Assembly (NCBI GenBank): GCA_934467415.1
Contig: CAKSLQ010000010.1
Coordinates: forward strand, 1 to 64,000
Direction: 5' to 3'
DNA from: an uncultured Eubacteriales bacterium
GTDB lineage: Bacteria; Bacillota; Clostridia; Oscillospirales; CAG-272
DNA: 64,000 nt
Under the pieces are notes generated by a model, which saw nothing but the letters and a program-made list of their open reading frames with translations, was not told where the DNA came from and did no database searches. The first letter of the stretch is position 1. Every line of letters begins with the position of its first letter. The position numbers were made by a program, and so were the translations under genes. Positions 34,902 through 44,366 of the stretch are shown here, in pieces.

Positions 34902-34934
34902 AAGAGCGAAAATTGATTAGGGCGGTGGAAAAGG

Positions 34935-35453
34935 TTGATCATTTACTTGCAAATGATTGAAACAGGCGAGGATAAGTCTAAGTTCGAGCAAATTTATAAA
35001 GAATACCGTGGCCTAATGTATCATGTGGCCTTTGCACGTTTGCACCATGCGGAGGATGCAGAGGATGTTGTGCATCATGCCTTTGTTAAAATCGCTGAGA
35101 ATATTCGTAAGATTGAACCCGTCAGTACGCGGACAAAACGACTTGTGGTGACGATTGTCGATAACCGCGTGACGGATCTGCTGCGTGCGCGGGGGAGACA
35201 TTCGCCGCCTGTCTGTATAGATGACTTCGCAGATGTGCTTTCGGAAGAGGTTAGCGAAAATGGTCTCGCCGTGTGCATTTTTCAACTTCCGGATTTGCAA
35301 CGGCAGATTCTGTGGCTCAAGTATAACCATGGGTACACGTTGCGTGAAATTGCAAAAATGACAGGTATCTCTCTTGCGTGCGCGCAAAAAACAGAGCAGC
35401 GTGCCAAGCAGAAACTGAAAGAAATGTATGAGAAAGAGGGCAAGAAAGAGTGA
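34935..35453 (+). CDS. ECF-like RNA polymerase sigma factor
   Basis: A 172-residue sigma-70-family protein that redirects RNA polymerase to a special promoter set. Region 2 is FEQIYKEYRGLMYHVAFARL with HAEDAEDVVHHAFVKIAENI (about 15-60); region 4 is LPDLQRQILWLKYNHGYTLREIAKMTGIS (about 115-145), a helix-turn-helix for the -35 box. The TTG start at 34935 gives MIIYLQMIETGEDKSKFEQI, which matches the usual start of clostridial members; the ATG six codons later has no ribosome site. It overlaps the next gene (GTGA), whose product looks like its membrane-bound regulator. Base use is AT-richer than the surrounding chromosome, suggesting transfer. Confidence 0.9.
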   Translation: MIIYLQMIETGEDKSKFEQIYKEYRGLMYHVAFARLHHAEDAEDVVHHAFVKIAENIRKIEPVSTRTKRLVVTIVDNRVTDLLRARGRHSPPVCIDDFADVLSEEVSENGLAVCIFQLPDLQRQILWLKYNHGYTLREIAKMTGISLACAQKTEQRAKQKLKEMYEKEGKKE

Positions 35454-36136
35454 TTTGGGATGCCATGCTTCGCGAAGCCGCGTTACTATCTGAAGCGGCC
35501 TATGTGCGTCATTTTGAAAGCAGCAGTACCACTGCGGGCGTGCATGTTTTTTCGACCGAATTTGAAAAAAGCATTGCGAGGCTGAAACGGAGAACGGAGC
35601 GCCCGTTGTTTTACCGATTTTTGCGTGCCGTCGCCTCCGTTCTGCTGGCGCTTCTGTTTGCAGGAAGCGCGTGGCTGGCAGTGGATGCAGAGACCAGGAC
35701 GGCATTTATAGGATGGATCAAGGACTTTTACGGAACTTATTTTGTGTACAGATATGATGACAGCCCGCTTGAAAGCAAAGCATCCGTTAATTATCAGTTG
35801 ACTTGGCTTCCTACTGGATATACGGAGTTTCTCTCCGATGAAATGAACGGCGAGATGCTCATCGTTTATGCCAATGAAGCTGGGCAGCTGCTGAAATTCA
35901 AGTATATTGACAGCCCGGATGCAATGAGCTGGTGGATCGACGCATCAAATGTGACGCGCAAGCAAGTAGCGGTCGAAGGCAATTTGGCCGACCTGCTGCT
36001 ATCTGAAAGTTCGGATACTGCAAGCGCGATTATGTGGACGGATGCTGACGACACGGCGTTCTACATTTCTGGCTTTTTGAACGAGGATGACCTTATAAAA
36101 ATTGCGGAAAGTGTACGGGAAAGCAAAAAAGAATAA
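35450..36136 (+). CDS. Membrane anti-sigma-like protein, DUF4367-type
   Basis: A 228-residue single-pass protein: about 58 cytosolic residues, a membrane helix near 60-78 (ASVLLALLFAGSAWLAVDA), and an outside domain (about 95-225) of the DUF4367 type, with NYQLTWLPTGYTEF, MLIVYANEAGQLLKFKYI and the repeated pattern of a small sensory beta domain. GTG start overlaps the sigma-factor stop by four bases, so the two are made together. By position and topology it should hold the sigma factor at the membrane until an external signal is felt; this is inference, as no classic zinc anti-sigma motif is visible in the cytosolic part. Confidence 0.7.
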   Translation: MIWDAMLREAALLSEAAYVRHFESSSTTAGVHVFSTEFEKSIARLKRRTERPLFYRFLRAVASVLLALLFAGSAWLAVDAETRTAFIGWIKDFYGTYFVYRYDDSPLESKASVNYQLTWLPTGYTEFLSDEMNGEMLIVYANEAGQLLKFKYIDSPDAMSWWIDASNVTRKQVAVEGNLADLLLSESSDTASAIMWTDADDTAFYISGFLNEDDLIKIAESVRESKKE

Positions 36137-36151
36137 TTTTGTGTCCAAATT

Positions 36152-36188
36152 CCTCCTTTTGTATCGTATTAGATGAATGGAAAGGAGG
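36152..36188 (+). promoter_or_regulatory. Possible ribosome-site-sequestering stem
   Basis: CCTCCTTT at 36152-36159 is the exact complement of AAAGGAGG at 36181-36188, the very strong ribosome site of the next gene, with 21 bases between. Pairing would hide the site. Confidence 0.4.
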
Positions 36189-36197
36189 TGAAGACAC

Positions 36198-36548
36198 TTG
36201 AAGAAAAAAGGTCTGTGTTTGTTAGTTGCAATCATTCTTTTGACAATCTCAATCCTTCCGATTTCGTCGCGGACGATTGATTTTACGCCGACTATTGTAT
36301 TTGATGGCACACGGGCAACATGTACGGTGCGGATAGCTGGAGACAGAGTGACAGATACGATTTCGGCGACGATGAAACTGCGGCAAGGAAATACTGTGAT
36401 TGACGAATGGAGTGGTTCTGCGTCCGGCATTTTGAAACTGGAAGAAACAGCAACTGTCAAAAGAGGAAAAAGCTATACATTGGTTGTCAATGCAACAATC
36501 AATGGCATAGCGCAGCCTACTGTAACAGTGGATAAGACAAATAATTGA
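36198..36548 (+). CDS. Small exported protein, unrecognised
   Basis: A 116-residue protein starting at TTG, ten bases after AAAGGAGG. Signal peptide 1-24, then about 90 residues of predicted beta strands: CTVRIAGDRVTDTISATMKL, GNTVIDEWSGSASGILKLEE and YTLVVNATINGIAQPTVTV. The pattern suits a single small immunoglobulin-like or beta-sandwich domain. I recognise no named function. It follows the sigma/anti-sigma pair and is probably in the same regulon. Confidence 0.7.
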   Translation: MKKKGLCLLVAIILLTISILPISSRTIDFTPTIVFDGTRATCTVRIAGDRVTDTISATMKLRQGNTVIDEWSGSASGILKLEETATVKRGKSYTLVVNATINGIAQPTVTVDKTNN

Positions 36549-36600
36549 GAATGAAACAATCATATTCAATCCAGGTGTCAAAAGAGTTTTGGAGGTTTTT

Positions 36601-37740
36601 ATGAAAAATAAAGGAATTCAAACCCTCGCGCTTTTATTGTTTCTCGTATTCGCACTGACTGTTTTTGCGCCAACGGTGTTGGCTGTTTCCGCTCAAGCTG
36701 ACTCTCTTGATGTCGTTTATCGCGTTGTGAAGGCAATGAATTCTCAGGATTGGGACACATACATTGCTTTGCAATGCATGGAAAATCAGCAAGACTATAT
36801 TGCATTCCTTTCTAATCCGATTAATGCTGCAAAGCATATGGGATTGTTCAACATCATTTCGGCAAAGGTTGTGGAAGTGAAAGAATTAGCACTGAATGAT
36901 GTTGAGGCGTTTTCCCGGATCCAAATATATAAAGAGAAGTATCATCAAGTGGCTGCATATTATGTCGGCGTTAATTATAGTGTATATGAGGAAAGTAAGT
37001 ATTATTTTAACGGTGTGAACTATGCCTTGGTCATTATCGGCGTTGAAAACAATGCATGGAAGATCATCGAAATGTCGGATGCACCGATTGAAAGCCTTGT
37101 TCCAATGGGACTTGGTTTTGGAACAAATAGCGAAAATGTTGCCTTGAATATTATTCATGCCAGAATCTCGGGAATAATAATCAATCCGAGTGGAGGTATT
37201 ATAAGCAAGACAAGAACATTCCGCGCAGTATCGGATGATCATGGAAGACCGGATTTTGTGCGCGTATATCGTACTGCAACCGAAGTTGTTGAGAATGTTG
37301 ATTACTATTCATATGTGAAAAATGTACTTCCAAATGAATGGTATACAAGTTGGCCCGAGGAATCTCTCAAGGCAGGCGCAATGGCTGTCAAAATGTACGG
37401 CTGGTATCACACATATCATCCGAAATGGGGTTCACTTGGGGCAGATGTGAAAGATACCTCGGTTGATCAGTGCTATGTGCCCGGCACTGAAAACGATGAC
37501 GGAACGGCTGCAATCAACGCTTTGAACGGAATCGGCCTGGAAAACAGTGCAGGAAAGATATTTGAAACACAGTATTATGCGGGGACAAGAGATACATATG
37601 GAACCCAAAACAGCGGGAAAATATCTCAATGGGGGTCTAAAAAACTGGCAGAAGATGAATTCGGGTATCTTTACATATGCAGATATTATTATGATAACTC
37701 TAATAAATCGTCAGGGCAAGTGCGTACTTTTGCATATTGA
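36601..37740 (+). CDS. Exported protein with SpoIID/LytB-like C-terminal domain
   Basis: A 379-residue exported protein: signal peptide 1-27; a ~150-residue module (about 33-185) with SQDWDTYIALQCMENQQDYI, GLFNIISAKVVEVKEL and WKIIEMSDAPIESL; then a SpoIID/LytB-type region from about 205, with YVKNVLPNEWYTSWPEESLK, AGAMAVKMYGWYH and the late WGSKKLAE. SpoIID-type proteins are peptidoglycan lytic transglycosylases or amidase stimulators; the LPNE glutamate is the likely active residue. The front module is shared with the next gene. This is the most AT-rich gene of the cassette. Role: probably remodels the cell wall when the sigma factor is active; inferred. Confidence 0.75.
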   Translation: MKNKGIQTLALLLFLVFALTVFAPTVLAVSAQADSLDVVYRVVKAMNSQDWDTYIALQCMENQQDYIAFLSNPINAAKHMGLFNIISAKVVEVKELALNDVEAFSRIQIYKEKYHQVAAYYVGVNYSVYEESKYYFNGVNYALVIIGVENNAWKIIEMSDAPIESLVPMGLGFGTNSENVALNIIHARISGIIINPSGGIISKTRTFRAVSDDHGRPDFVRVYRTATEVVENVDYYSYVKNVLPNEWYTSWPEESLKAGAMAVKMYGWYHTYHPKWGSLGADVKDTSVDQCYVPGTENDDGTAAINALNGIGLENSAGKIFETQYYAGTRDTYGTQNSGKISQWGSKKLAEDEFGYLYICRYYYDNSNKSSGQVRTFAY

Positions 37741-37834
37741 TTTTCGCTCAAGCATATAGGTGTATGAAACAGCAATTTATTTCGAAGCTGTATCTCGCGC
37801 ATGGCTTCGTGACTTTGAAACGATGGAGGGCTAT

Positions 37835-38878
37835 ATGAGATTGCGCAGAAGAGGGATTGTAGTGCTGTGCGTGGCAGTGTTGCTATTGTGCGCCGTTTCC
37901 GCACAGGAGGCAGGGCGTACACAGGCGGAAGATGTGTTGCTGTTGCCCACGCGCAAGATTGTATACAACGATGTCGAGCAGATTATGCATGATGTGGATG
38001 GAGTGCGAGTTTACCCGATTTCCTGCGGTGACACGACTTATCTGCCGGTGCGCGCGGTCTGTAATATGCTTGGCCTTGACATTAAATGGAACGGTGACAC
38101 CGACACGGTGGACATTCGTAAAAACAGCGCGGATGGCGCACAGGAGACCGAAGTCGAGCATGCCGAGGCCGCAGAATTGATTTACAGCGCGGTGGATGCG
38201 ATAAATGTGCAGGACTGGCATCGGTATGTGGATTTGCAGGTTGCGGAAAATCGTCAAGATTACAGCAACTTTCTGGAATCACCCGACAATGCGAAAAATC
38301 ATGCTGGGGTGTTCAATATTCTTTCTGCAAAGGTCGCCGAAATGAAAGAACTGTCGGTGGACATTGCATCGGGGCTTACAGACATGGATGCATATCGGCA
38401 GAAGTATACGCAAGTTGCTGCCTATTATGTGGGCATGAGCTATACAGTTTTTCAGGAGACAAAAGATGCTTGGAACGGCGTGAACTATGTATTGGTGATT
38501 GCCGTGACGGACGGCGGCACATGGCGGATTGCGGAAATGTCTGATGCACCGATTGAAATTCTGTTGGACAAGGGGGTGGGATTCGGCTCTGCTGATGAGC
38601 GGATTGCCTTGAACAGATTCTATTTGCGGACTGCTGCATCGGAAACCGATGCAGCAGTGCAGACGGTGCAGGCACTGCGACTGTCGGATCGCGTCATTCT
38701 GTATGACGGCGTCAAGCAAGTCATGCTTAATGCGGATGGGATGCAGGTTTTCCCGCTTTCCTTTGGTGACACCACCTATCTGCCAGTTCGCGCAATCTGC
38801 GACATGCTAGGACTACATGTTGCGTGGAGTGGTGAAACCAATACGGTTTTCATTTCAGCTAAAACTACGACCAATTAA
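37835..38878 (+). CDS. Exported stalk-domain protein with shared NTF2-like module
   Basis: A 347-residue exported protein: signal peptide about 1-24 (RRRGIVVLCVAVLLLCAVSA); a copper-amine-oxidase-like 'stalk' domain (about 33-92, DTTYLPVRAVCNMLGLDIKW); a middle module (about 103-265) homologous to that of the previous gene (VQDWHRYVDLQVAENRQDYS, VAAYYVGMSYTVFQE, RIAEMSDAPIEIL); and a second stalk domain (about 285-345, DTTYLPVRAICDMLGLHVAW). Stalk domains are surface modules of Firmicutes, often with wall enzymes. The ATG at 37835 has GGAGGG upstream; earlier in-frame codons are not signal-like. The middle module may be NTF2-like by strand pattern, but this is a guess. Confidence 0.72.
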   Translation: MRLRRRGIVVLCVAVLLLCAVSAQEAGRTQAEDVLLLPTRKIVYNDVEQIMHDVDGVRVYPISCGDTTYLPVRAVCNMLGLDIKWNGDTDTVDIRKNSADGAQETEVEHAEAAELIYSAVDAINVQDWHRYVDLQVAENRQDYSNFLESPDNAKNHAGVFNILSAKVAEMKELSVDIASGLTDMDAYRQKYTQVAAYYVGMSYTVFQETKDAWNGVNYVLVIAVTDGGTWRIAEMSDAPIEILLDKGVGFGSADERIALNRFYLRTAASETDAAVQTVQALRLSDRVILYDGVKQVMLNADGMQVFPLSFGDTTYLPVRAICDMLGLHVAWSGETNTVFISAKTTTN

Positions 38879-38977
38879 AGGTTTGGATTTCGGCGCATAG
38901 GTGAAAAATAAGCGCCGCAGCAGCTCGCGCTCGTCTTCCTGCGTGATTTCGTCGATCATCAGCAGAATCGGCAGCAT
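38855..38977 (-). pseudogene. Truncated gene start, possibly a sigma-factor remnant
   Basis: Behind a good minus-strand promoter and an AAAGGGGG ribosome site, a frame starts MLPILLMIDEITQEDERELL and continues RRLFFTYAPK before losing coding character where it meets the end of the cassette's last gene, stopping after 40 residues. The pattern (hydrophobic start, acidic stretch, then F-x-x-Y) resembles the first 25-30 residues of clostridial sigma factors such as that at 34935. It is probably the surviving front of a gene cut by insertion of the cassette. Short length makes the family call weak. Confidence 0.4.
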
Positions 38978-39073
38978 CGGAAAAGCACCCCCTTTTTGCT
39001 TCATTCTACCACAGGAAAAAGTTCTTGGCAAGATGCCCGGATATGCAAAAAAGCGTTCCCTGCGGAACGCTTT
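38976..39073 (-). repeat. Right boundary repeat of the sigma cassette: promoter plus hairpin
   Basis: Imperfect direct repeat of 34748-34837. On the minus strand: hairpin with GCGTTCC/GGAACGC stems (39052-39070), TTGCCA (39026-39031), 17 bases, TAGAAT (39003-39008), then AAAAAGGGGGTGC and the ATG of the truncated gene. Confidence 0.65.
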
Positions 39074-39089
39074 CGTGTGCGATCTGATC

Positions 39090-39113
39090 CAGCCTTCCCC
39101 AAAGGGGAAGCTG
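39090..39113. repeat. Family B hairpin fragment
   Basis: AGCCTTCCCC-AAA-GGGGAAGCT, the end hairpin of family B. Nothing else supportable lies in 39114-39227. Confidence 0.5.
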
Positions 39114-39227
39114 AGAGACGTATCGCGGCTCATATAGCTAAGCTAAATAGACTACGGATGTGAAAAAGCTTTATCGCAGGGTGTCATCTGCTTTGCCGCG
39201 CCTTTTCTGCGGCAGAGATTCATAATA

Positions 39228-39258
39228 CAAAAGAACACGCCTCCGGCGTGTTCTTTTG
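39228..39258. terminator. gpmI terminator (bidirectional)
   Basis: CAAAAGAACACGCC-TCC-GGCGTGTTCTTTTG; perfect stem with A and T flanks, just after the gpmI stop on the minus strand. Confidence 0.85.
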
Positions 39259-39273
39259 TGTTATGATGCTTGC

Positions 39274-40926
<1,653 letters not shown>

Positions 40927-41013
40927 TTTATCTCCTTTTTTCATTCATTTTTATTCTACCTAATAGTATATCCTTTTTTTTCGGATTTTCAAGGGAAATC
41001 GTTAAATTTTTGC

Positions 41014-41505
41014 CTATTCCGTTTCGCCGCGGCTGAACAGCACGTTTTTCCCGGCGAGGGAGAGGATGCCGTAGCTCGGCTTGCCCGCGCGCGGCTCGCC
41101 GATGCTGCCGGGATTGAACAGGTAAATGCCGCTCGCAGAGTCGTATTCCTCGTGCGGGAGGTGCGTGTGTCCGAACAGCGCGATGTCCGCGCCCGCGCGG
41201 CGCGCGGCGGCGAGCAGTGCGCCCGTGCCGCTCTTGACATGGTACCGATGCCCGTGGCAGAGCAGGATATTGTGCCCCTCGACGGCAAAAACCGTCTCGT
41301 CGGGGCAGTCGCCGTCGAGAAAGGTGTCGCAGTTGCCGCGCACGGCGACGAACGCCATGTGCGGCGCAAGGCCGCGCAGATATTCGATGTGGCGCACGCC
41401 GTCACCGAGGAAGAGACAGGCAGTGCAGTCGGTGTGCGCCGCGACCACGGCGGCGGCGCGGCGGACATTTCCGTGGATGTCCGAGAGAATGAGCAGCTTT
41501 TCCAT
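41014..41505 (-). CDS. YfcE/MJ0936-family phosphodiesterase
   Basis: A 163-residue calcineurin-like metallophosphoesterase. All metal motifs are present: LSDIHGN near residue 8, LGDGVRH near 34, VRGNCD near 55, LCHGHRYHV near 82 and GHTHLPHEE near 110. Small members of this family hydrolyse phosphodiesters such as 2',3'-cyclic or bis-p-nitrophenyl phosphates in the test tube; physiological substrate unknown. Its ATG overlaps the stop of the upstream LTA-synthase-like gene by one base, so the two are co-translated. Confidence 0.9.
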   Translation of the reverse strand: MEKLLILSDIHGNVRRAAAVVAAHTDCTACLFLGDGVRHIEYLRGLAPHMAFVAVRGNCDTFLDGDCPDETVFAVEGHNILLCHGHRYHVKSGTGALLAAARRAGADIALFGHTHLPHEEYDSASGIYLFNPGSIGEPRAGKPSYGILSLAGKNVLFSRGETE

Positions 41506-43532
41506 CAGTTTGCCGCCGTTCTGTCGCGCACCTTGGCGAAATAGTCGGTGTAGAGCATCTCGGTGGCGACGGTGAATTTGTTCTTGACGTAGGTGTTCAG
41601 ACGCTCGACGGCGGCAGTATCGACCGGCGCGTCGGTGCGCGGCACGGCCGTGCCGCTCGCAGCGTCGTAGTAGACGGTCTCGGTGACAAAGCTGCGGTCG
41701 CCGAGGATGGCGACGTGCTCGCCCTCGGCCAGAATGTCGCGCCCCGAGAGCAGGCGGGAGTCGTAGGGCAGCCCGAGCAGGTTTGAGACGGTGGGCAGCA
41801 CGTCGAGCGTGGAGCAGGGCGCGTCCACCGTGACGGGCGAAGACATGGACGGGCTCCAGATGTAGAGCGCACTGCGGTATTTGTCGGCGGGGGCTTCCAG
41901 CGTCTTGCCCGCAAGCTCGGAGAGCTTGTCCAGTCCCAGGTTGTAGGGGTAGTGGTCGGCGGTCAGCACGATGAGCGTTTTGTCGGCGACGCCCGCGTCG
42001 GCAAGCATCTTGTTCATGGTTTCCAGCGCGTATTCCAGCTCCTCCTGGCAGGAGATATAGGCGCGGGTCGCCGTGGAATAGGGAAGTCCGTCGGAGACGG
42101 CCTTGTTTTTGATCGCCATGTCGTTGGAGGTGAAATTGTAGTACATGTGCCCGCTGAACGTGAGGTAGTAGGCGTGGAACGGCGGGATGCTGCCGCTCTC
42201 GTCCGGGGTCAGCAGGTCGGGCAGGGTCTGCTCGATCATGGAGACGTCCGAGGTCGGCCAGTCGTCCACCTTTTTCATGCCGCGGAAGATCGCCTTGAAG
42301 TCATAGCCCATGTTGGGGTGGGTCTTGTCGCGGCCGTAGTAGTCGCAGAAGTAGTTGTGTACCGCGTAGGTCTTTGCGCCGAGGGCGCGGTATTGGTTGC
42401 CGAGCGCGTAGGGCAGCCAGTTTTCCTTGGCGGCGGTAAAGCTGTTGAAGTCGTAGAAGCTCTTCCAGCCGCGGCCGAGCAGCGAGGTGTCGGGCAGGAG
42501 GCCGAGGCAGAGCGCATATTCGCCGTTGGAGGTGTTGTCGCAGATGGTGTTGTAGTAGTCGGTGAAGATGAAGCCCTCGGTCGCCATTCTGTAGAGCGCG
42601 GGGGTGCGCTCGGCGTCCACGAGGTAGGGCGAGAAGGCTTCGCAGCAGAGCAGAATGAGGTTGTAGTCCTTGAACATGCCGGTGAAGGCGTTCTGCCGTG
42701 TGCCGGTCTGCGATGCAAAGTAGGTGTCCAGCGCGCGCACGCGGTCGTCGGTCTCGGCGGCGGCCAGCGCCGCGAAGTCGGTGTCGGTCACGTTGTAGGG
42801 GTAGACCGTCTCGGGGATGTCCGGCGGGGTCACGGGCGCGTCCGGGTCGGGCGTGGTCTCGGCGGTCGCCGCGGTCTCGATCAGGGGCGCCTTTTTCTTT
42901 GTGCCGAAGAGCATCCCGCGCGCCTCGATGCGCGCCGAGGTCAGCACGCCGAACCGGCGCTCGCTCATTTGCAGCACAAAGGTGTCGTGGTAGAGGTCAT
43001 AGGGCGAATAGTTCTGTCTGCCGCCGAGGGGCAGGCAGAGCACCGTGCCGAAGTGCAGGGCAAGAAAGAGTGCGGCGAGGATCACCGCCGCGCGCAGACT
43101 GCCGCGCCCGCCGAAAAAGCGCGCCGCCGTCAGCCAGACGAGCGCCACGAGCGGCAGCAGCAGCAGCGCGAGCGCGCCGAGGCATTCGCGCACGCCGAGC
43201 GCCGTCTCGGTGCCGAAGCTGTCGAGCGCGGCCGCGCCCATGCCGATCTGCGTCAGCGAGAAGAAGGAACCGAAAATATGTTCATAGACGAGCTGCGCCG
43301 CGTAAAGCACGGTCAGAAGCACGGTCAGCACAAAGGAAACGACCGTGCCGACACGCCCGCCCATGCTGCAAAGCAGAGCAAGCAGCGCGGCGGCCGCGCC
43401 GGAAAAGAGCAGCAGCCAGACCGTGGGCAGCGGATTGCCGAACGCGGATGCGCGGATCACGCCCTCGGACCAGAGCAGCGCGGCGAAAAAATACAGAAAG
43501 CGCCGGAGTGCCGGTTTTTGAAAGAAAGTCAT
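41505..43532 (-). CDS. LTA-synthase-like sulfatase-family membrane protein
   Basis: A 675-residue membrane enzyme: five helices in the first ~190 residues, a Pro/Thr-rich linker, then a sulfatase/alkaline-phosphatase fold. Metal and active-site parts include LILLCCEAFSPYLVD, ICDNTSNGEYALCLG (nucleophile Thr expected here) and VLTADHYPYNLG. The family transfers glycerophosphate or phosphoethanolamine to wall or membrane polymers. Start placed at 43532 because a perfect promoter (43555-43583) overlaps the 20 codons upstream and AGGTGG precedes this ATG; a start at 43592 cannot be transcribed from that promoter. It is followed directly by the phosphodiesterase gene. Confidence 0.88.
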   Translation of the reverse strand: MTFFQKPALRRFLYFFAALLWSEGVIRASAFGNPLPTVWLLLFSGAAAALLALLCSMGGRVGTVVSFVLTVLLTVLYAAQLVYEHIFGSFFSLTQIGMGAAALDSFGTETALGVRECLGALALLLLPLVALVWLTAARFFGGRGSLRAAVILAALFLALHFGTVLCLPLGGRQNYSPYDLYHDTFVLQMSERRFGVLTSARIEARGMLFGTKKKAPLIETAATAETTPDPDAPVTPPDIPETVYPYNVTDTDFAALAAAETDDRVRALDTYFASQTGTRQNAFTGMFKDYNLILLCCEAFSPYLVDAERTPALYRMATEGFIFTDYYNTICDNTSNGEYALCLGLLPDTSLLGRGWKSFYDFNSFTAAKENWLPYALGNQYRALGAKTYAVHNYFCDYYGRDKTHPNMGYDFKAIFRGMKKVDDWPTSDVSMIEQTLPDLLTPDESGSIPPFHAYYLTFSGHMYYNFTSNDMAIKNKAVSDGLPYSTATRAYISCQEELEYALETMNKMLADAGVADKTLIVLTADHYPYNLGLDKLSELAGKTLEAPADKYRSALYIWSPSMSSPVTVDAPCSTLDVLPTVSNLLGLPYDSRLLSGRDILAEGEHVAILGDRSFVTETVYYDAASGTAVPRTDAPVDTAAVERLNTYVKNKFTVATEMLYTDYFAKVRDRTAAN

Positions 43533-43554
43533 TGCAGTCACCACCTGATTTTTC

Positions 43555-43583
43555 ATTATATCAGCCGGTGTGCTTTTTGTCAA
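43555..43583 (-). promoter_or_regulatory. Consensus sigma-A promoter of the LTA-synthase-like gene
   Basis: TTGACA, 17 bases, TATAAT on the minus strand, an exact consensus match, 22 bases before the chosen start. Confidence 0.9.
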
Positions 43584-43666
43584 TCGCGGCATATACTGAA
43601 ATCAGCAGGCTGCGGCGGGAGAGGGAGATGCAAAGCGCATATCTCTGCCGTGCCGCTCCGTGCAAG

Positions 43667-43685
43667 CCTTCCCCTCGGGGGAAGG
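43667..43685. repeat. Family B hairpin fragment
   Basis: CCTTCCCCTCGGGGGAAGG, a lone copy of the family B end hairpin just before a small-gene operon. Confidence 0.5.
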
Positions 43686-43710
43686 CGAAGCTACGAAAGG
43701 ATGGCTGCAT

Positions 43711-43941
43711 ATGAACATTGACAGGAATCTGCTCGAGACGCTGGCGGGGCTGGACGACACGATGCTGGTCGCCTCGATCCGCGCGATCGCCGCCGCAAGC
43801 GGGGTGGATCTCACGGGCGCGACCTTTGAGAAGGCACAGCTCGATGCGCTCCGCACCGCCATGCGCGGCGCGTCGGACGCGGACATCGCGCGCGCCAAGG
43901 AAATTCTGAAAGGCTGTCGCAAAGACGGAAAAGAGGGGTGA
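43711..43941 (+). CDS. Small hypothetical protein, first of a three-gene operon
   Basis: A 76-residue cytoplasmic protein, mostly helical: NIDRNLLETLAGLDDTMLVA, then TGATFEKAQLDALRTAMRGA and DIARAKEILKGCRK. I do not recognise the family. It has no signal or membrane segment. The next gene starts two bases after its stop, so the three genes 43711-44830 form a tight operon. The start has AAAGGA 9 bases upstream; a longer in-frame start would run through the family B hairpin and is unlikely. Confidence 0.65.
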   Translation: MNIDRNLLETLAGLDDTMLVASIRAIAAASGVDLTGATFEKAQLDALRTAMRGASDADIARAKEILKGCRKDGKEG

Positions 43942-43943
43942 GC

Positions 43944-44366
43944 ATGGCGGACAGTCCCGATAAGAGCATACAGGAGCTGCTCGGCGGCGGGGGCATCCCG
44001 CAGCTCTTGCAGAATCCCGAGATCGCGGCGAAGCTGCCGCGCATCATGGAGGCGCTCGCCCCGGTCATGGCGGAGATGAAAGCCGAAAAGGCGGCGGCCG
44101 CCGCGGCCGAAACGGCACAAGCGCCGCAAAACGCGACTGAAACAGCCGAACCGGCCGAAACAGCCGGAGCGGCGCAAGCCGCGGGAGCGTCCGCCGCCGC
44201 GCCGACGGTGCAGCCCGCCGCGGCGGGTGCAAAGGCGACCGCCGCTTCGCGGCGGACGGCACTCCTGCGCGCGCTGGCACCCTATCTGTCCGCGGAGCGG
44301 CAGAACGCGCTGGACACGGTGATGAAGGTCTCCGCGCTGCTCGATCTTTTGTCGGAGGTGATGTGA
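43944..44366 (+). CDS. Ala-rich hypothetical protein, second of the operon
   Basis: A 140-residue protein with a helical front (SIQELLGGGGIPQLLQNPEI, AAKLPRIMEALAPVMAEMKA), a long low-complexity middle of Ala, Glu, Thr and Pro, and a helical end LLRALAPYLSAERQNALDTV. The ends look like two helical blocks joined by a flexible linker. The end block resembles the helical patterns of the neighbouring small protein. No known family. A GTG two codons earlier is also possible. Its stop overlaps the next start. Confidence 0.65.
   Translation: MADSPDKSIQELLGGGGIPQLLQNPEIAAKLPRIMEALAPVMAEMKAEKAAAAAAETAQAPQNATETAEPAETAGAAQAAGASAAAPTVQPAAAGAKATAASRRTALLRALAPYLSAERQNALDTVMKVSALLDLLSEVM

Noticed and set aside
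34935..38878. Toxin-antitoxin or phage-defence system
   Set aside because: The cassette is AT-rich and possibly mobile, but its products are a sigma factor, a membrane regulator and exported wall proteins; no nuclease, toxin or defence domain is seen.
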